Source: a virus
Direction: 5' to 3' (one strand)
Length of the DNA stretch: 43,974 nucleotides
IMG/VR virus record: IMGVR_UViG_3300027898_000017
Location: 1-43,974 of that record
The notes below the pieces were generated by a model. It worked only from the letters and a program-made list of their open reading frames with translations, was not told the DNA's origin and did no database searches. The translations under genes were made by a program, and so were the position numbers. The first letter of the stretch is position 1. Each line of letters starts with the position of its first letter. Shown one piece after another: positions 1-9,618 of this stretch.

Positions 1-178
1 CGATGCAAATCAAGTTTCAGCAATTAAATCTGATACAGAAGAACTATTACAGCTATTTAAAGCACTTAAAGGTGCTTGGGTAGTTCTTAACGCTGTCGGG
101 AAGTTGGCAAAACCGCTGACTGCAATCGTTGTGTTCTTAGGATCTATATACTATTTTAAAGATGGGATTCCAAAATGA
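1..178 (+). CDS. Small holin-like protein, 3' part (complete copy at 43677)
   Basis: This is the 3' end of the 79-residue gene that is complete at 43677-43916; base 1 is the third base of a codon. The visible part contains the end of an acidic coiled-coil segment and one membrane helix near the C-terminus (about residues 56-74 of the full protein). The stop overlaps the next gene through ATGA at 175-178, so the two lysis genes are translationally coupled. It is truncated only because the circular genome was opened here. Confidence 0.8.
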   Translation, partial: DANQVSAIKSDTEELLQLFKALKGAWVVLNAVGKLAKPLTAIVVFLGSIYYFKDGIPK

Positions 179-236
179 GTGGATTCACCGATTTTCTTAA
201 ATCTATTGCACCCACCGTAGCCACTGCTGTTGCCGG
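1..236. repeat. Terminal overlap, copy 1 (same as 43739-43974)
   Basis: Bases 1-236 match 43739-43974 except at two positions (53 c against 43791 t; 118 g against 43856 a). Both differences are silent leucine changes in the small holin gene. The overlap lies inside coding sequence and far from the terminase genes, so a circular or circularly permuted genome whose ends were joined from two slightly different molecules fits better than a true packaging repeat. Confidence 0.9.
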
Positions 237-669
237 CCCTCTGGGTGGAATGGCAGTTTCTGCTATTGGTGCAATTATCGGAGTTGATAAACCCACAATA
301 TCTGCGGTTGAGAATGCATTTCAATCTGGACAATTGACTCCCGATCACATTGCAAAAATCAAAGAGCTGGAATTGCAATATCAAGATGACGAGAAAGAAC
401 GTCAATTTAAGTACGCTGATCTGGCATTTAAAGATGTTGCATCTGCTCGTACAATGCAGACCGCGACCCAATCTAATACTCCGACCGTGCTAACTTATTT
501 GATTGTGGGCGCAGGATTAGCATTGATGACTGCGGTTATGTGTGGTGCTGTAAAAGCTGACAATGTAATGTCTGGTACGATCATTGGTTATGCTGTCAGT
601 GAAATGAAAGTTGTTTTGCAGTTCTGGTTTGGTGGAACTAAATCCACTGACTCTGCTGCTGGAGGTTAA
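175..669 (+). CDS. Putative holin, gene-transfer-agent 3-TM type
   Basis: 164 residues. A hydrophobic Gly/Ala-rich N-terminal segment (about residues 11-36) is followed by a charged helical middle (about 60-95, rich in K, E, D and R) and two further hydrophobic segments (about 104-123 and 130-150). This hydrophobic-charged-hydrophobic-hydrophobic plan, with the SIAPTVATAVAGPLGGMAV-type start, is what I know from holins of three transmembrane segments (GTA_holin_3TM family). It follows the M15 endolysin and the small single-helix protein, so a lysis role (pore formation in the inner membrane that frees the endolysin) is likely. The family call is from memory of the pattern, not a search. Confidence 0.6.
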   Translation: MSGFTDFLKSIAPTVATAVAGPLGGMAVSAIGAIIGVDKPTISAVENAFQSGQLTPDHIAKIKELELQYQDDEKERQFKYADLAFKDVASARTMQTATQSNTPTVLTYLIVGAGLALMTAVMCGAVKADNVMSGTIIGYAVSEMKVVLQFWFGGTKSTDSAAGG

Positions 670-671
670 TA

Positions 672-2831
672 ATGGCTGGAACTGTTGCTGCAATTCCGCA
701 AGCTAGCGGCGGTGGTCTATCTACTATTCAGGATTTGTATGACCTGATTAATGGTAGAACCACTACTACTTCTGGAGGTCAAACTACGACTTCTGGAGGT
801 ACTTCTACTACTCAAAGTTCTGAAGGTATTTCTCAAGATAGCATGAATGCTATGTTGGCAAATGCTCTCGGGGCAACTAATGGTTTGGCCGCTATTAGTT
901 CTGGTCAACGATCTGCTGGTGGATATTCTTCTGCCACGAATCAGATGTTGACCAATGATTTGCTTACTCGTACTGCTGCACAAATAGCTGCATCGAATAA
1001 GAATGTTACTTCGACTACTACTACTCCAGAAAAGACTATAACCACTGCACCTACTGCTACTACGGTCGGTGGAGTTACTGCTTCTGGGGCCGCCACATCT
1101 GCTGGATTCTTGGCCGCACTGCAACAACTAAATTCCACGACTGGTGCAATTAGTGGATTGAAGAAAACATTCTTTGGTGATAGTCCTACCGCACCTGCAA
1201 CTCCGGTTGCTGGAACTGATGTAGGAACTAATCCTCAAGTATCTACTGCACCTATTGCAGCTTCTCCAGTTGCAGGTGGGCCAATTAGTGATGGTTCTCA
1301 AGCACCTGCAGTTTCTACTCCAGCTTCGACTCAGAGTTCTGGAACTGATATGAGTGGGAGTGGTGGAGTTGATGTATCTTCTCTTATCCAACCGCCTTCC
1401 ACTGATGTAACTAACAATATGGTCGATAGTGCAATTGCATCTGCTGCACCTGTAACTACTGATTCTACCGGACTTATTACTGGTGACAATGGTGATCTGT
1501 TGCAATTAGCTGATGGTGGATTGGTTAAGAAGATGGATGGCCCAGTTGGTAAGCCATTGTACAAAATTGGATCGAAGATGAATCCAGTTAAACTGGCCGA
1601 TGGAGGATCTGTAACAAAAAAATCCTTGGGCATCTTGGGAACAAATCAGTTTAATTCGGCACCTGATCCGCTAGAAACTCTGGCAGGATCTGTTTCCGAA
1701 GCTGCAAATGCCCAAGCTGCCCAACCTACTCAATCCGATAACACAACTCCACTACCAGATGCTAATTCACCTAATGGCGTACCCACTCCGGAATCGACAG
1801 TTGCTGGAACTGTTGGAGACAACGCAGTATCTAATATTGCGAATGGCTCCAATATTACAATGTCTGGCGGTGACTCAACTATTTCTGATGCTTTGTCTAA
1901 TGCTGGAGACATGGTAAGTAGAGTTGTTAGTGGACAAGGATCTAGTTCTGATGTAGGTAGTTTGTCGACTGGTATTAATCTTCTGGGGCGCCTCACGGGT
2001 AATAGTACTCTTGCCCAAGTAGGACAAGTAGGTCAGATCGGCTCACAACCTACTCTCAGCGGCGCCGCACTAACTGCTGCCAATATCGCTTCCAAAGGTC
2101 AAATCGGTACTGCATTAAATCTCAAAGATACTCTTACCAATCCTGGGATGGCGAATATTGTTAATACTGTCGCCGGATTTAGTCCTATTACTGCCCTTGC
2201 AAATTCCGTAGCTGGAATGTTTGGATTGCCTTCATTAGGTTCTAAAGTATCTACGATGACTGCCAATACTATGAGTGGTGATCCGTTGGATAATATGTTG
2301 GCACTGAATAACAATTACGGAACTGGTGGCACTGCAACTCCATCTGATAATGGAACTGCAACTGGTGTTGGTGCTAATGTCGGTGCTCCTGCTGATGGTA
2401 CTGCAACTGGAATGGATACTCCGAATACTGATACTTCTGGTGCTCCGGTAACTACATTAGATGCCACTCCGATGGTAACTGCGGCTACGACTCCTGATAA
2501 TTCAACTCCTGGCCCTGACACTCCTGCTTCAATGACAACTGGTGGATCTGATGCTACTGCAAGTTCTGGCTACTCTAGCGCTTCTGACTCTAATTCTGCT
2601 TCTAATGATTCTTCCAGTTCTTCTGGCGGTGGGATGGCTAATGGAGGGAAAGTGGAAGGGCCCGGCACTGGTATTAGTGACTCAATTCATGCTAAGTTAT
2701 CTGATGGTGAGTTTGTTCTTCCGGCTGATGTAGTTAGAATGATTGGTGTAAGTAATCTTGAGAAATTAGTTTCTGACCATCACGTTCCTGCTGCTGTTCA
2801 AAAACTTAAAGCATTTGCAAAAGGTAAATAA
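672..2831 (+). CDS. Ser/Thr/Gly-rich internal virion protein with ADGG repeats
   Basis: 719 residues, very rich in T, S, G and A with almost no aromatic residues, so largely disordered or fibrous. Three copies of an (A)(D/N)GGxV motif occur: LADGGLV (about residue 280), LADGGSV (about 310) and MANGGKV (about 655). The last opens a compact C-terminal domain with GPGTGISDSI, LSDGEFVLPADVV and an IG-x-N-L ending. That motif set is common in virion-associated proteins of podoviruses, where its role is unknown. A good ribosome site (GGAGG, 661-665) precedes the ATG. It lies between the lysis genes and the internal virion genes, so I infer an ejection or internal core protein. It is unusually long for the motif family. 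Confidence 0.6.
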   Translation: MAGTVAAIPQASGGGLSTIQDLYDLINGRTTTTSGGQTTTSGGTSTTQSSEGISQDSMNAMLANALGATNGLAAISSGQRSAGGYSSATNQMLTNDLLTRTAAQIAASNKNVTSTTTTPEKTITTAPTATTVGGVTASGAATSAGFLAALQQLNSTTGAISGLKKTFFGDSPTAPATPVAGTDVGTNPQVSTAPIAASPVAGGPISDGSQAPAVSTPASTQSSGTDMSGSGGVDVSSLIQPPSTDVTNNMVDSAIASAAPVTTDSTGLITGDNGDLLQLADGGLVKKMDGPVGKPLYKIGSKMNPVKLADGGSVTKKSLGILGTNQFNSAPDPLETLAGSVSEAANAQAAQPTQSDNTTPLPDANSPNGVPTPESTVAGTVGDNAVSNIANGSNITMSGGDSTISDALSNAGDMVSRVVSGQGSSSDVGSLSTGINLLGRLTGNSTLAQVGQVGQIGSQPTLSGAALTAANIASKGQIGTALNLKDTLTNPGMANIVNTVAGFSPITALANSVAGMFGLPSLGSKVSTMTANTMSGDPLDNMLALNNNYGTGGTATPSDNGTATGVGANVGAPADGTATGMDTPNTDTSGAPVTTLDATPMVTAATTPDNSTPGPDTPASMTTGGSDATASSGYSSASDSNSASNDSSSSSGGGMANGGKVEGPGTGISDSIHAKLSDGEFVLPADVVRMIGVSNLEKLVSDHHVPAAVQKLKAFAKGK

Positions 2832-2833
2832 TT

Positions 2834-3037
2834 ATGGCTACCACTCCTGCACCTAAATCGACTTCCGATAAAATCATTGATATCATTCATAATCTTATCA
2901 GTGGTGGAGGCAGTAATTCGGATGATGATCCTGTATCTCAAGCAATTACTGATGCATCTAATAACTCTCTCATCGGTGGTGGCTATCGTAGGGCACGCAT
3001 TGATGATGCAGAACAAAAATCTGTGAACGGAAATTAA
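2834..3037 (+). CDS. Small virion-operon protein, unknown
   Basis: 67 residues, unrecognised. It has a Lys/Asp/Ser-rich N-terminus, a poly-Gly stretch (SGGGSN) and a short C-terminal GGGYRRARIDDAEQ segment that could bind a partner. It starts 2 bases after the preceding stop and ends 1 base before the next ATG, so it is co-translated with the large internal virion proteins. By position it may be a small structural or assembly factor. Confidence that it is a gene is high because of the exact packing between neighbours. Confidence 0.65.
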   Translation: MATTPAPKSTSDKIIDIIHNLISGGGSNSDDDPVSQAITDASNNSLIGGGYRRARIDDAEQKSVNGN

Positions 3038-3038
3038 T

Positions 3039-4736
3039 ATGGCAGATATTCCAACTGGGTCAAATCCGATTCTTAATTTTGCTGCTCAAGCTGCGCAGAC
3101 TCAAGCTCGCACAATTGATAATGCGACTGCAATAACTGCGCAGAATGATGCAGTTAATAATGCAACTACGCAAGATTTGAATGCTGTGGATGCAGCTGCA
3201 TCGGCACAACAAGTTGTACAAGCTGCGACTGACAGTGTTAAGTTGCAAACTTCGTCTGAGAATGCGAGCGCTAAAGCAATGTTGGGTGCTGATCCCAATG
3301 CTGCTAATTATCGCCTGCAATCTTTGCAAGCCACTCAGCAAGATGCGTATGAAAAAACTCAGGCGCTGTCTGGGATAATTGCCCAAAAGCAATCTGCAAC
3401 TTTGTTGTCTGACCCGCTTGGTTTTATCAATGCGCAATTCACTTTGCCTGCTGATATTGCACAACATAATTACTATGCAGGTTTGCATAATGCTGCATCT
3501 CAAGAGTATGATGATATAGTTTCTAAAGCAACTAATACTGCACAAGAGAATGAAAAGACCGCTGCTACGATGACTGCGGCCCAAGCATCTGCTAATCAGG
3601 ATCTTATCACTGCAAAAGCAGCTGAGACTAAAGCAACTATCCAACAAAATGCCGCACAGTTAAATACTAAAGGCATTCTGGACTTGCAAACTCTTAACGA
3701 GCAACAACTTTCTAATTCTGCGACTGCAGTTAATGTTGCAGATGCTCAGACTCGGATTGGTCTTGCACAGCAGCAGATGGCATTGACTAATCAAACTCGT
3801 TTGTTGCAACAACAGATGCTGCAAGAACGTATTGATGCTAAGACTGCATCTGATTCGGAACTTGCTGATACTGCTGCTTCATATAATACTGCTGCTGCAC
3901 GATTGGGTGGAACTCCATTGCCTGCAACTGTGGTTGCTGCACGACTGAAACGTGGTGATCCTACTGTATCTCAGTTCGTTCGTTATGGACAAGATATTGG
4001 TGACAATGGTGGAAATGCTGAAGGTGTTCCAGTAGCTGCAACTCCTGCGCAAGCTGGTGCATTGTATACATCTTCTAAGATTGTTCCTAATGGGACCACA
4101 TCTTCGACTATGAGTTATCTTGCCGAAAAAGTAAATGAATTTGCGGGTAATTCTGCTATAGCTTCGGAAAAAGATCCCAATGTTCGGTTGGGTATGATTA
4201 ACAAATTAATAGATAATGATGTAACTAATCAGGCTAAAGCTATCTCTGATAATAAACCTAATATCTATGCTGCACCAAGTGTTGCCGCTCTTGTATCTTC
4301 TGTACCAGCACTTGCAAATAATTCGTTTATTAATGGTGTTTTGCTTCCGAAAGCACAAGCTAATCCTGATGCACCATCTTCGGCAAATGATATTGTTACT
4401 GCCGCAGTTGCTGCGATTAATAAAGATCCTTCCCAATTGAATGATGTTGCACAAGGTATTGCTAATTTTTACAATGCTTCGATTTACTATAACAATAAGA
4501 TGAAGGGTTATGGAGAGAATGGATTGCCGCTGCAAACTAATTATCTGGCCCAACTAAATACTGGATTTTTGGGGCGCAGTCAGACTCTTGATCTATCCAA
4601 TCCTACTGTCGTTAAAACACTTCTGATGCGCCTAGCATATGGAAATCAAGTCAATATGACTAATGCTGTACCTGGAATCGGATTGCCAATTGCTGCTGGT
4701 CAAGTGATTGCTTCTAAATTTGGTGGGAGTCAATAA
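3039..4736 (+). CDS. Internal virion protein, Ala/Gln-rich coiled coil
   Basis: 565 residues. The first 330 are extremely Ala/Gln/Asn/Thr-rich with long heptad-like helical stretches, including a polar QQQM-type run around residues 240-265. This is typical of podovirus internal core proteins that leave the capsid with the DNA (T7 gp14/gp15-like by position). No lytic transglycosylase motif was seen. The C-terminal 200 residues are more mixed and probably globular. The stop (TAATG) shares a base with the start of the 1614-residue gene. Function is inferred from position, size and composition. Confidence 0.6.
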   Translation: MADIPTGSNPILNFAAQAAQTQARTIDNATAITAQNDAVNNATTQDLNAVDAAASAQQVVQAATDSVKLQTSSENASAKAMLGADPNAANYRLQSLQATQQDAYEKTQALSGIIAQKQSATLLSDPLGFINAQFTLPADIAQHNYYAGLHNAASQEYDDIVSKATNTAQENEKTAATMTAAQASANQDLITAKAAETKATIQQNAAQLNTKGILDLQTLNEQQLSNSATAVNVADAQTRIGLAQQQMALTNQTRLLQQQMLQERIDAKTASDSELADTAASYNTAAARLGGTPLPATVVAARLKRGDPTVSQFVRYGQDIGDNGGNAEGVPVAATPAQAGALYTSSKIVPNGTTSSTMSYLAEKVNEFAGNSAIASEKDPNVRLGMINKLIDNDVTNQAKAISDNKPNIYAAPSVAALVSSVPALANNSFINGVLLPKAQANPDAPSSANDIVTAAVAAINKDPSQLNDVAQGIANFYNASIYYNNKMKGYGENGLPLQTNYLAQLNTGFLGRSQTLDLSNPTVVKTLLMRLAYGNQVNMTNAVPGIGLPIAAGQVIASKFGGSQ

Positions 4737-7700
4737 TGGATTTTACTAACGCACCTGGATATCTTCAAGCTGCTGACCTACATAATATTGGTGCACAGAA
4801 CCCATCATTTTTTGATGATCCAGTTCAAGCTGTATCTGATGACCTAGATGCAGTTGGTAATGCTGCGGCCAATATTCCTAACTTTGCGATTTCGTCAATT
4901 GCATCAGGAATCAACTCGATTTATAATACCGGAGTTGCTGCTGGTAATTTCTTTGGAGTAACTGATGCACAGAAAAATGACCTACAAACAACTCTGGCAT
5001 CGTATGATTCAAACCTTGGAGATTACTACGGAGCAAACAAACAACTTGCTGACGTATCCGGATTCATTGCAACTTCCTTTGTTCCCGGAATTGGAGGAAT
5101 TAAACTCTTCCAAACCGGCCAGCGAGTTTTGTCAAGTGCCTTGGAAGCCGGAACAGTTGGTAGAACTCTTGCAGAAGCAACAGGACTTATACCAACAGTT
5201 ACAGAAGCTGGAGAAACTCTCACTCAAGTTGCAGCAAGGACTCTAGCTGAAGGTCAGCAAACTTTTTCATTTTTGAATGCTGGAGTTATTAAAGCTATTA
5301 GTTCTGGATTTGCCCAGAATGCTTGGGAAGGTGCGGCTTTTGAAGCTATGGTGCAAGCGACCATGCAACAGTCTCCAATCTTGGAAGGACAAGATTATAA
5401 GGATATTGCGTCTAATATTCTTATGGGCGGATTGACTGGTGGAGCAATCGGCGGATTGGTACATACTGCATCTGTGTACGGTGAGATTAAAGGTGCGATT
5501 ACTAGTATTGATGGGCTGGAGAAACCATTTACTGTTCGTGCTTCACAAGCTTATTTGGATGATTCACCTGCATCTAGAATTATCACGAATAACTTTGATA
5601 TGGCTGCGACGCCTGAAGCAACTACGCAGCGTGAGATTGCACTGACTCAACAACGCATTCAGAATATTAACAATGAGAATCGTTCTGCATGGAATCAACT
5701 TGCAGGCAAAGATTCTGAATTGGGTAATGTTATTGCAGATAATATGCAAGGTGTCGATGGTGACATTGTATCTAAGTCTGTCGCGGGTGCAACTAAGATT
5801 GAGCGCCCCGGAGTTATAACTGCGCCTGGGGAAGGTGAGACTGTTGGCCACATTAAACTTTACGGTGAAGATGCTGGCACTGTAACTTATGATCCACTGC
5901 ATGATGGAGATTTAACTCTCGCTGATAAAATTGTTGGTGGGAGCGATGCAATAGATAATGCAGTTGCACAGATTGCAGGTAAGTGGAAATCAGGACAAAT
6001 CTGGAGTCCAGTTACTGCTACTTCGATGGATGAAGTGGAAGCACGATATATTTGGGCGCAGAATACTGCTAAGTATGCCGATGGTATGACTATTGGTGCG
6101 CATGACATTCCACTGCAGGAAGGTGCATTAAAGCGCGGACTGAATGTTAAAATTGATGGTATGGATGGACAAGCTCCATACGAAGTCAATGCAGCTAATT
6201 TGCCTAATGAAGTTGTACAAAATAAACGCGCATTAGTTAATGAACTTGGTCAGGCAAAAGGAAGTTTGTGGGGATTTCGCGCTTCCGGTGATGCAGCCAC
6301 TGATATTAAAGGAATGGTTGCACCTAAGGCTGGAGAGCAATCTAGCGAAGGTTGGAGGTCTGCACGAGCAGAATCACAACAAGTTCAAACGATTACTTCC
6401 AATCAGATTGCACGTGCAGCTAATGTATCTGTGAAAGCAATTGAGAATCAAGCACCTGATGTTGAATCTGGTGTGAGTATGTTCGCTCGTCAAGATGCTC
6501 AAGCTGCATACGATGCAATGCGGCAATCGAAAGGTATTACTCGTGGTGAAGGTAATTTGAATTACATTCCTCAACATGCCCGAGTTACTTATCAGACTGA
6601 GCATTTGGCAAATTCTGATTGGAATACTGTGCAAGCATACACCGCTGTGCAAACTCGGCAAGCTATTGCACAAGATGCAGTTGATCGTGCATTTGCTGGA
6701 ATCGCTGGTAAATACGAAGAAAACTTTGTGCATCCTGGTTCTCAGTTTGCCAATAACACTAATCGTTACGGAGCTGGCCCCGGAGTTGTAACTTACGCGA
6801 ATGGTGGCTATGGAACTGCTGCATCTTGGGCAGAACAAACTGGTAAGGCTACTGGCGATCTAATGCAACAGACTCGTAAGAATGTAAATAATATTCTGGA
6901 ATCGGTTGCATTGCGTTTGCGTGCGGATCAGACTTCTGCTATTGCTTGGGATGCGCTTCGTAATCAACTTGCATCGACTACTGAGAAGTATATTCTCGAT
7001 GAGGCCGGCGATGGATTGATTGCAGAGAAAACCGCTGCGTATCGTTCTGCTGTGCAATCTGGCCAGAAAGGTGTTCAAGTTCCAGTTCTCCAAGCTGGTG
7101 CGCCTGAGACTATTGCATTCCAGAATCCTCTAGTTGGTGATGCTGCAATTGCACACATGGAAGCTTCTGGTTATGTAACTGAGCACATGAACAATCTTAC
7201 TTCTGCATCTATGGGAGTTAAGTCTGGTAAGAGTGTTGATACATTCTATCCTTACAAGCCCGATCCGAAGTCGATGCCTTATTTTGCATTTGTGAAAGAT
7301 GAATCTGTTGTCGGTCAAGGTATGGGACATACTTCTATGATCCATGCTGCGACTGAAAAAGATTTGGCTGACATGATGGATATGGTTCGCTCTCGTACTG
7401 GATATAGTGTATATACTAAATCCGATGCAGAGGATTTTTATAAGGCACAACAAGAATATACTTATGAGCGCACTCTCCATGATAACTACATGGACTCGAA
7501 TCTTAAATCGAATGGTATAAACAATCAATTTTTTCCTAAGACTGATCCTAATAAAATTGTGGATGAGTGGTTGGGTTGGCATCAGAATCGCGCTACAGTA
7601 TTGGCACGTGAAGCTGTGTCCACTAAATTCTCCAATGAGTTTGATCAATTGGAAAGTCTGGGTTCGCAATTTACCAATGTGGCTGCATCTAGATATAAAA

Positions 7701-9580
7701 CATCTGCGGCTGATATTGAGAATATTACGAAAAATCCGTATAACGATTATCGTAAGACTGCACTTAACATTTCTAAACTGGGTGAGTATCCATTCCTATC
7801 TGCGATGAATCGTGGATTCTCTGGTGCAATCAATGGAACGCTTCAGAGAATTTTTGATACATTCGATCAGGCTAAGAGTGTTAATGATTTGCAAACTGTC
7901 AATGATGCGCTGCAAGCTGCTGGTGTAAACTCTGCATATAAGAGTGCTGCTGAAGTGATTCTTGCTAATCATTCGGCGCCACCACAATATGTGGGTAATT
8001 TCATTCGTGGTGCAAATGCTATTTTGCAGAATATGCACTTGCGTTTGGATTTTCTGAATCCTATTCACATCACTGCTGCTTCTCAAGTTCTTTTGGGCCA
8101 TGAGATTCCTGAAGCATTGCGCTCCGTGATGCGTGGAATTGGAGATAGTTCTGTCACAGTTCCTGGAACTCAGAACAGTATTCTGTCTCCGATGAAACTA
8201 TATGCCAATGCACAAAAAGGTTGGCTATCTCGGATGGATGAAGGTAAGGAAGCTTTCTTCAAACAACAAGGTTGGAGCCAAGGTGTTCGTGAACAGACTC
8301 AATCTATTCATGAAGATCTGACTGTTTTGGGTAATGAGACTCCGAGTAAGTTTGCTAATATGCTGGCAAGTGCAAAGAGTAAAGCTCAAGAACTTGTTAA
8401 CATTGGTGGTAAGATTACTGGTAATGATTATGCCGAAGCATACAATCGTTTTATCAGTGCACACATTGCAGATCAGATTTCGGAACTTGGAATAAGTAAA
8501 GGACTGATGGATCCAGATCAGAAGTTGAGTTTCATAAATACTTTTATGAATCGAACTCATGCTAATACTCTGGCTTCTCAACGTCCATTGTTATTTCAAG
8601 GCCCAATCGGACAAGCACTTGGATTGTTTCAGTCGTATCAATTCAATGTGATGCAACAATTGTTCCGATCCATTAGCGAAGGATCGAGCAAAGATGCAGC
8701 AATGTTGCTTGGTTTGCAAGGTACGATGTTTGGATTGAATGGCGAACCTGGATTCAATTTTATCAATCAGCATATCATTGGAACTAATTCTAACAATCCT
8801 ACTCACAAAGATGCATATACAACTTTGTATGGTGCTGCTGGTAAGACTGTTGGTGACTGGCTAATGTATGGTGCACCATCTAATATTCTGCAAACTAATA
8901 TTTACAACCGTGGTAATATCAATCCGCGGTCACTGAGTATTATTCCGACTTCGCCTGCTGATGTATTTGCAGTTGCTGACTTCTCTAAGGCAATTGCTAA
9001 CATTGGTAACACTGTTTCTAAGATAGCTGGCGGTGGTCAGGTGTGGCAATCAATATTGCAAGGTGTGGAACATAATGGATTGTCGCGCCCACTGTCAGGT
9101 CTTGCACAGACTGCACAAGCATTGGGTGGAAATAACAAAGTATTCTCTACTACTAATCAGGGTGATATAAGTTTTGTAAACGACTTTATGTCGCTTGCAA
9201 CTTTGAGTCGATTGGCTGGGGGAAAACCTTTGGATGAGGCTCTTGCCAATGATGAATTGTCGCGCACCCAAGTATATAAGGCTGCGGATAAAGCTAGGAT
9301 GAATGCGGCTACTGAAGCATTTAAGACTAACGTGATCGGTAATCCTAATGCTGCACCAGCAGATGTTGGTAATGGAGTTAATAACTACATGGCTGCATTT
9401 GTACACAATGGTGGATCAATGCAAGATTTTAATAAACAAATGTTGAATATGACTACAAGAGCAAATACTCCACGAGCTAATCAAGTTATACAATCACTCA
9501 AAGGGCCATATCCAGAACATATGAAAATGATGATGGGTGGATCAGTTGAAGATTTGTTAGGTATGAATCAAGAGCAATAA
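4736..9580 (+). CDS. Giant internal virion (DNA-ejection) protein
   Basis: 1614 residues, the largest product and the last gene of the late block. The N-terminal 250 residues contain several Gly/Ala hydrophobic segments (for example about 112-125 and 225-245, with GGLTGGAIGGL), which could insert in membrane. The middle is helical. The C-terminal third has phage-like phrases such as LLFQGPIGQALGLFQSYQ and a final MMMGGSVEDLLGM. I infer a T7 gp16-like ejection protein that spans the host envelope and helps pull DNA in. No peptidoglycan-cleaving active site or polymerase motif was recognised. It is followed at once by the hairpin terminator at 9585-9611. Confidence 0.65.
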   Translation: MDFTNAPGYLQAADLHNIGAQNPSFFDDPVQAVSDDLDAVGNAAANIPNFAISSIASGINSIYNTGVAAGNFFGVTDAQKNDLQTTLASYDSNLGDYYGANKQLADVSGFIATSFVPGIGGIKLFQTGQRVLSSALEAGTVGRTLAEATGLIPTVTEAGETLTQVAARTLAEGQQTFSFLNAGVIKAISSGFAQNAWEGAAFEAMVQATMQQSPILEGQDYKDIASNILMGGLTGGAIGGLVHTASVYGEIKGAITSIDGLEKPFTVRASQAYLDDSPASRIITNNFDMAATPEATTQREIALTQQRIQNINNENRSAWNQLAGKDSELGNVIADNMQGVDGDIVSKSVAGATKIERPGVITAPGEGETVGHIKLYGEDAGTVTYDPLHDGDLTLADKIVGGSDAIDNAVAQIAGKWKSGQIWSPVTATSMDEVEARYIWAQNTAKYADGMTIGAHDIPLQEGALKRGLNVKIDGMDGQAPYEVNAANLPNEVVQNKRALVNELGQAKGSLWGFRASGDAATDIKGMVAPKAGEQSSEGWRSARAESQQVQTITSNQIARAANVSVKAIENQAPDVESGVSMFARQDAQAAYDAMRQSKGITRGEGNLNYIPQHARVTYQTEHLANSDWNTVQAYTAVQTRQAIAQDAVDRAFAGIAGKYEENFVHPGSQFANNTNRYGAGPGVVTYANGGYGTAASWAEQTGKATGDLMQQTRKNVNNILESVALRLRADQTSAIAWDALRNQLASTTEKYILDEAGDGLIAEKTAAYRSAVQSGQKGVQVPVLQAGAPETIAFQNPLVGDAAIAHMEASGYVTEHMNNLTSASMGVKSGKSVDTFYPYKPDPKSMPYFAFVKDESVVGQGMGHTSMIHAATEKDLADMMDMVRSRTGYSVYTKSDAEDFYKAQQEYTYERTLHDNYMDSNLKSNGINNQFFPKTDPNKIVDEWLGWHQNRATVLAREAVSTKFSNEFDQLESLGSQFTNVAASRYKTSAADIENITKNPYNDYRKTALNISKLGEYPFLSAMNRGFSGAINGTLQRIFDTFDQAKSVNDLQTVNDALQAAGVNSAYKSAAEVILANHSAPPQYVGNFIRGANAILQNMHLRLDFLNPIHITAASQVLLGHEIPEALRSVMRGIGDSSVTVPGTQNSILSPMKLYANAQKGWLSRMDEGKEAFFKQQGWSQGVREQTQSIHEDLTVLGNETPSKFANMLASAKSKAQELVNIGGKITGNDYAEAYNRFISAHIADQISELGISKGLMDPDQKLSFINTFMNRTHANTLASQRPLLFQGPIGQALGLFQSYQFNVMQQLFRSISEGSSKDAAMLLGLQGTMFGLNGEPGFNFINQHIIGTNSNNPTHKDAYTTLYGAAGKTVGDWLMYGAPSNILQTNIYNRGNINPRSLSIIPTSPADVFAVADFSKAIANIGNTVSKIAGGGQVWQSILQGVEHNGLSRPLSGLAQTAQALGGNNKVFSTTNQGDISFVNDFMSLATLSRLAGGKPLDEALANDELSRTQVYKAADKARMNAATEAFKTNVIGNPNAAPADVGNGVNNYMAAFVHNGGSMQDFNKQMLNMTTRANTPRANQVIQSLKGPYPEHMKMMMGGSVEDLLGMNQEQ

Positions 9581-9584
9581 AAAG

Positions 9585-9611
9585 AAAGCCCACGTAATTG
9601 TGGGCTTTTTT
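9585..9611. terminator. Bidirectional rho-independent terminator between convergent blocks
   Basis: A perfect 9-bp stem, AAAGCCCAC (9585-9593) with GTGGGCTTT (9600-9608) and loop GTAATT, has T-runs on both strands. It starts 5 bases after the stop of the 1614-residue gene and lies 8 bases from the stop of the minus-strand lipoprotein gene, so it can end both the late and the early transcripts. Confidence 0.9.
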
Positions 9612-9618
9612 GTATCTG

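Noticed and set aside
1-236. Genuine direct terminal repeat
   Set aside because: It lies inside lysis genes and contains two mismatches; a circular contig overlap is simpler.
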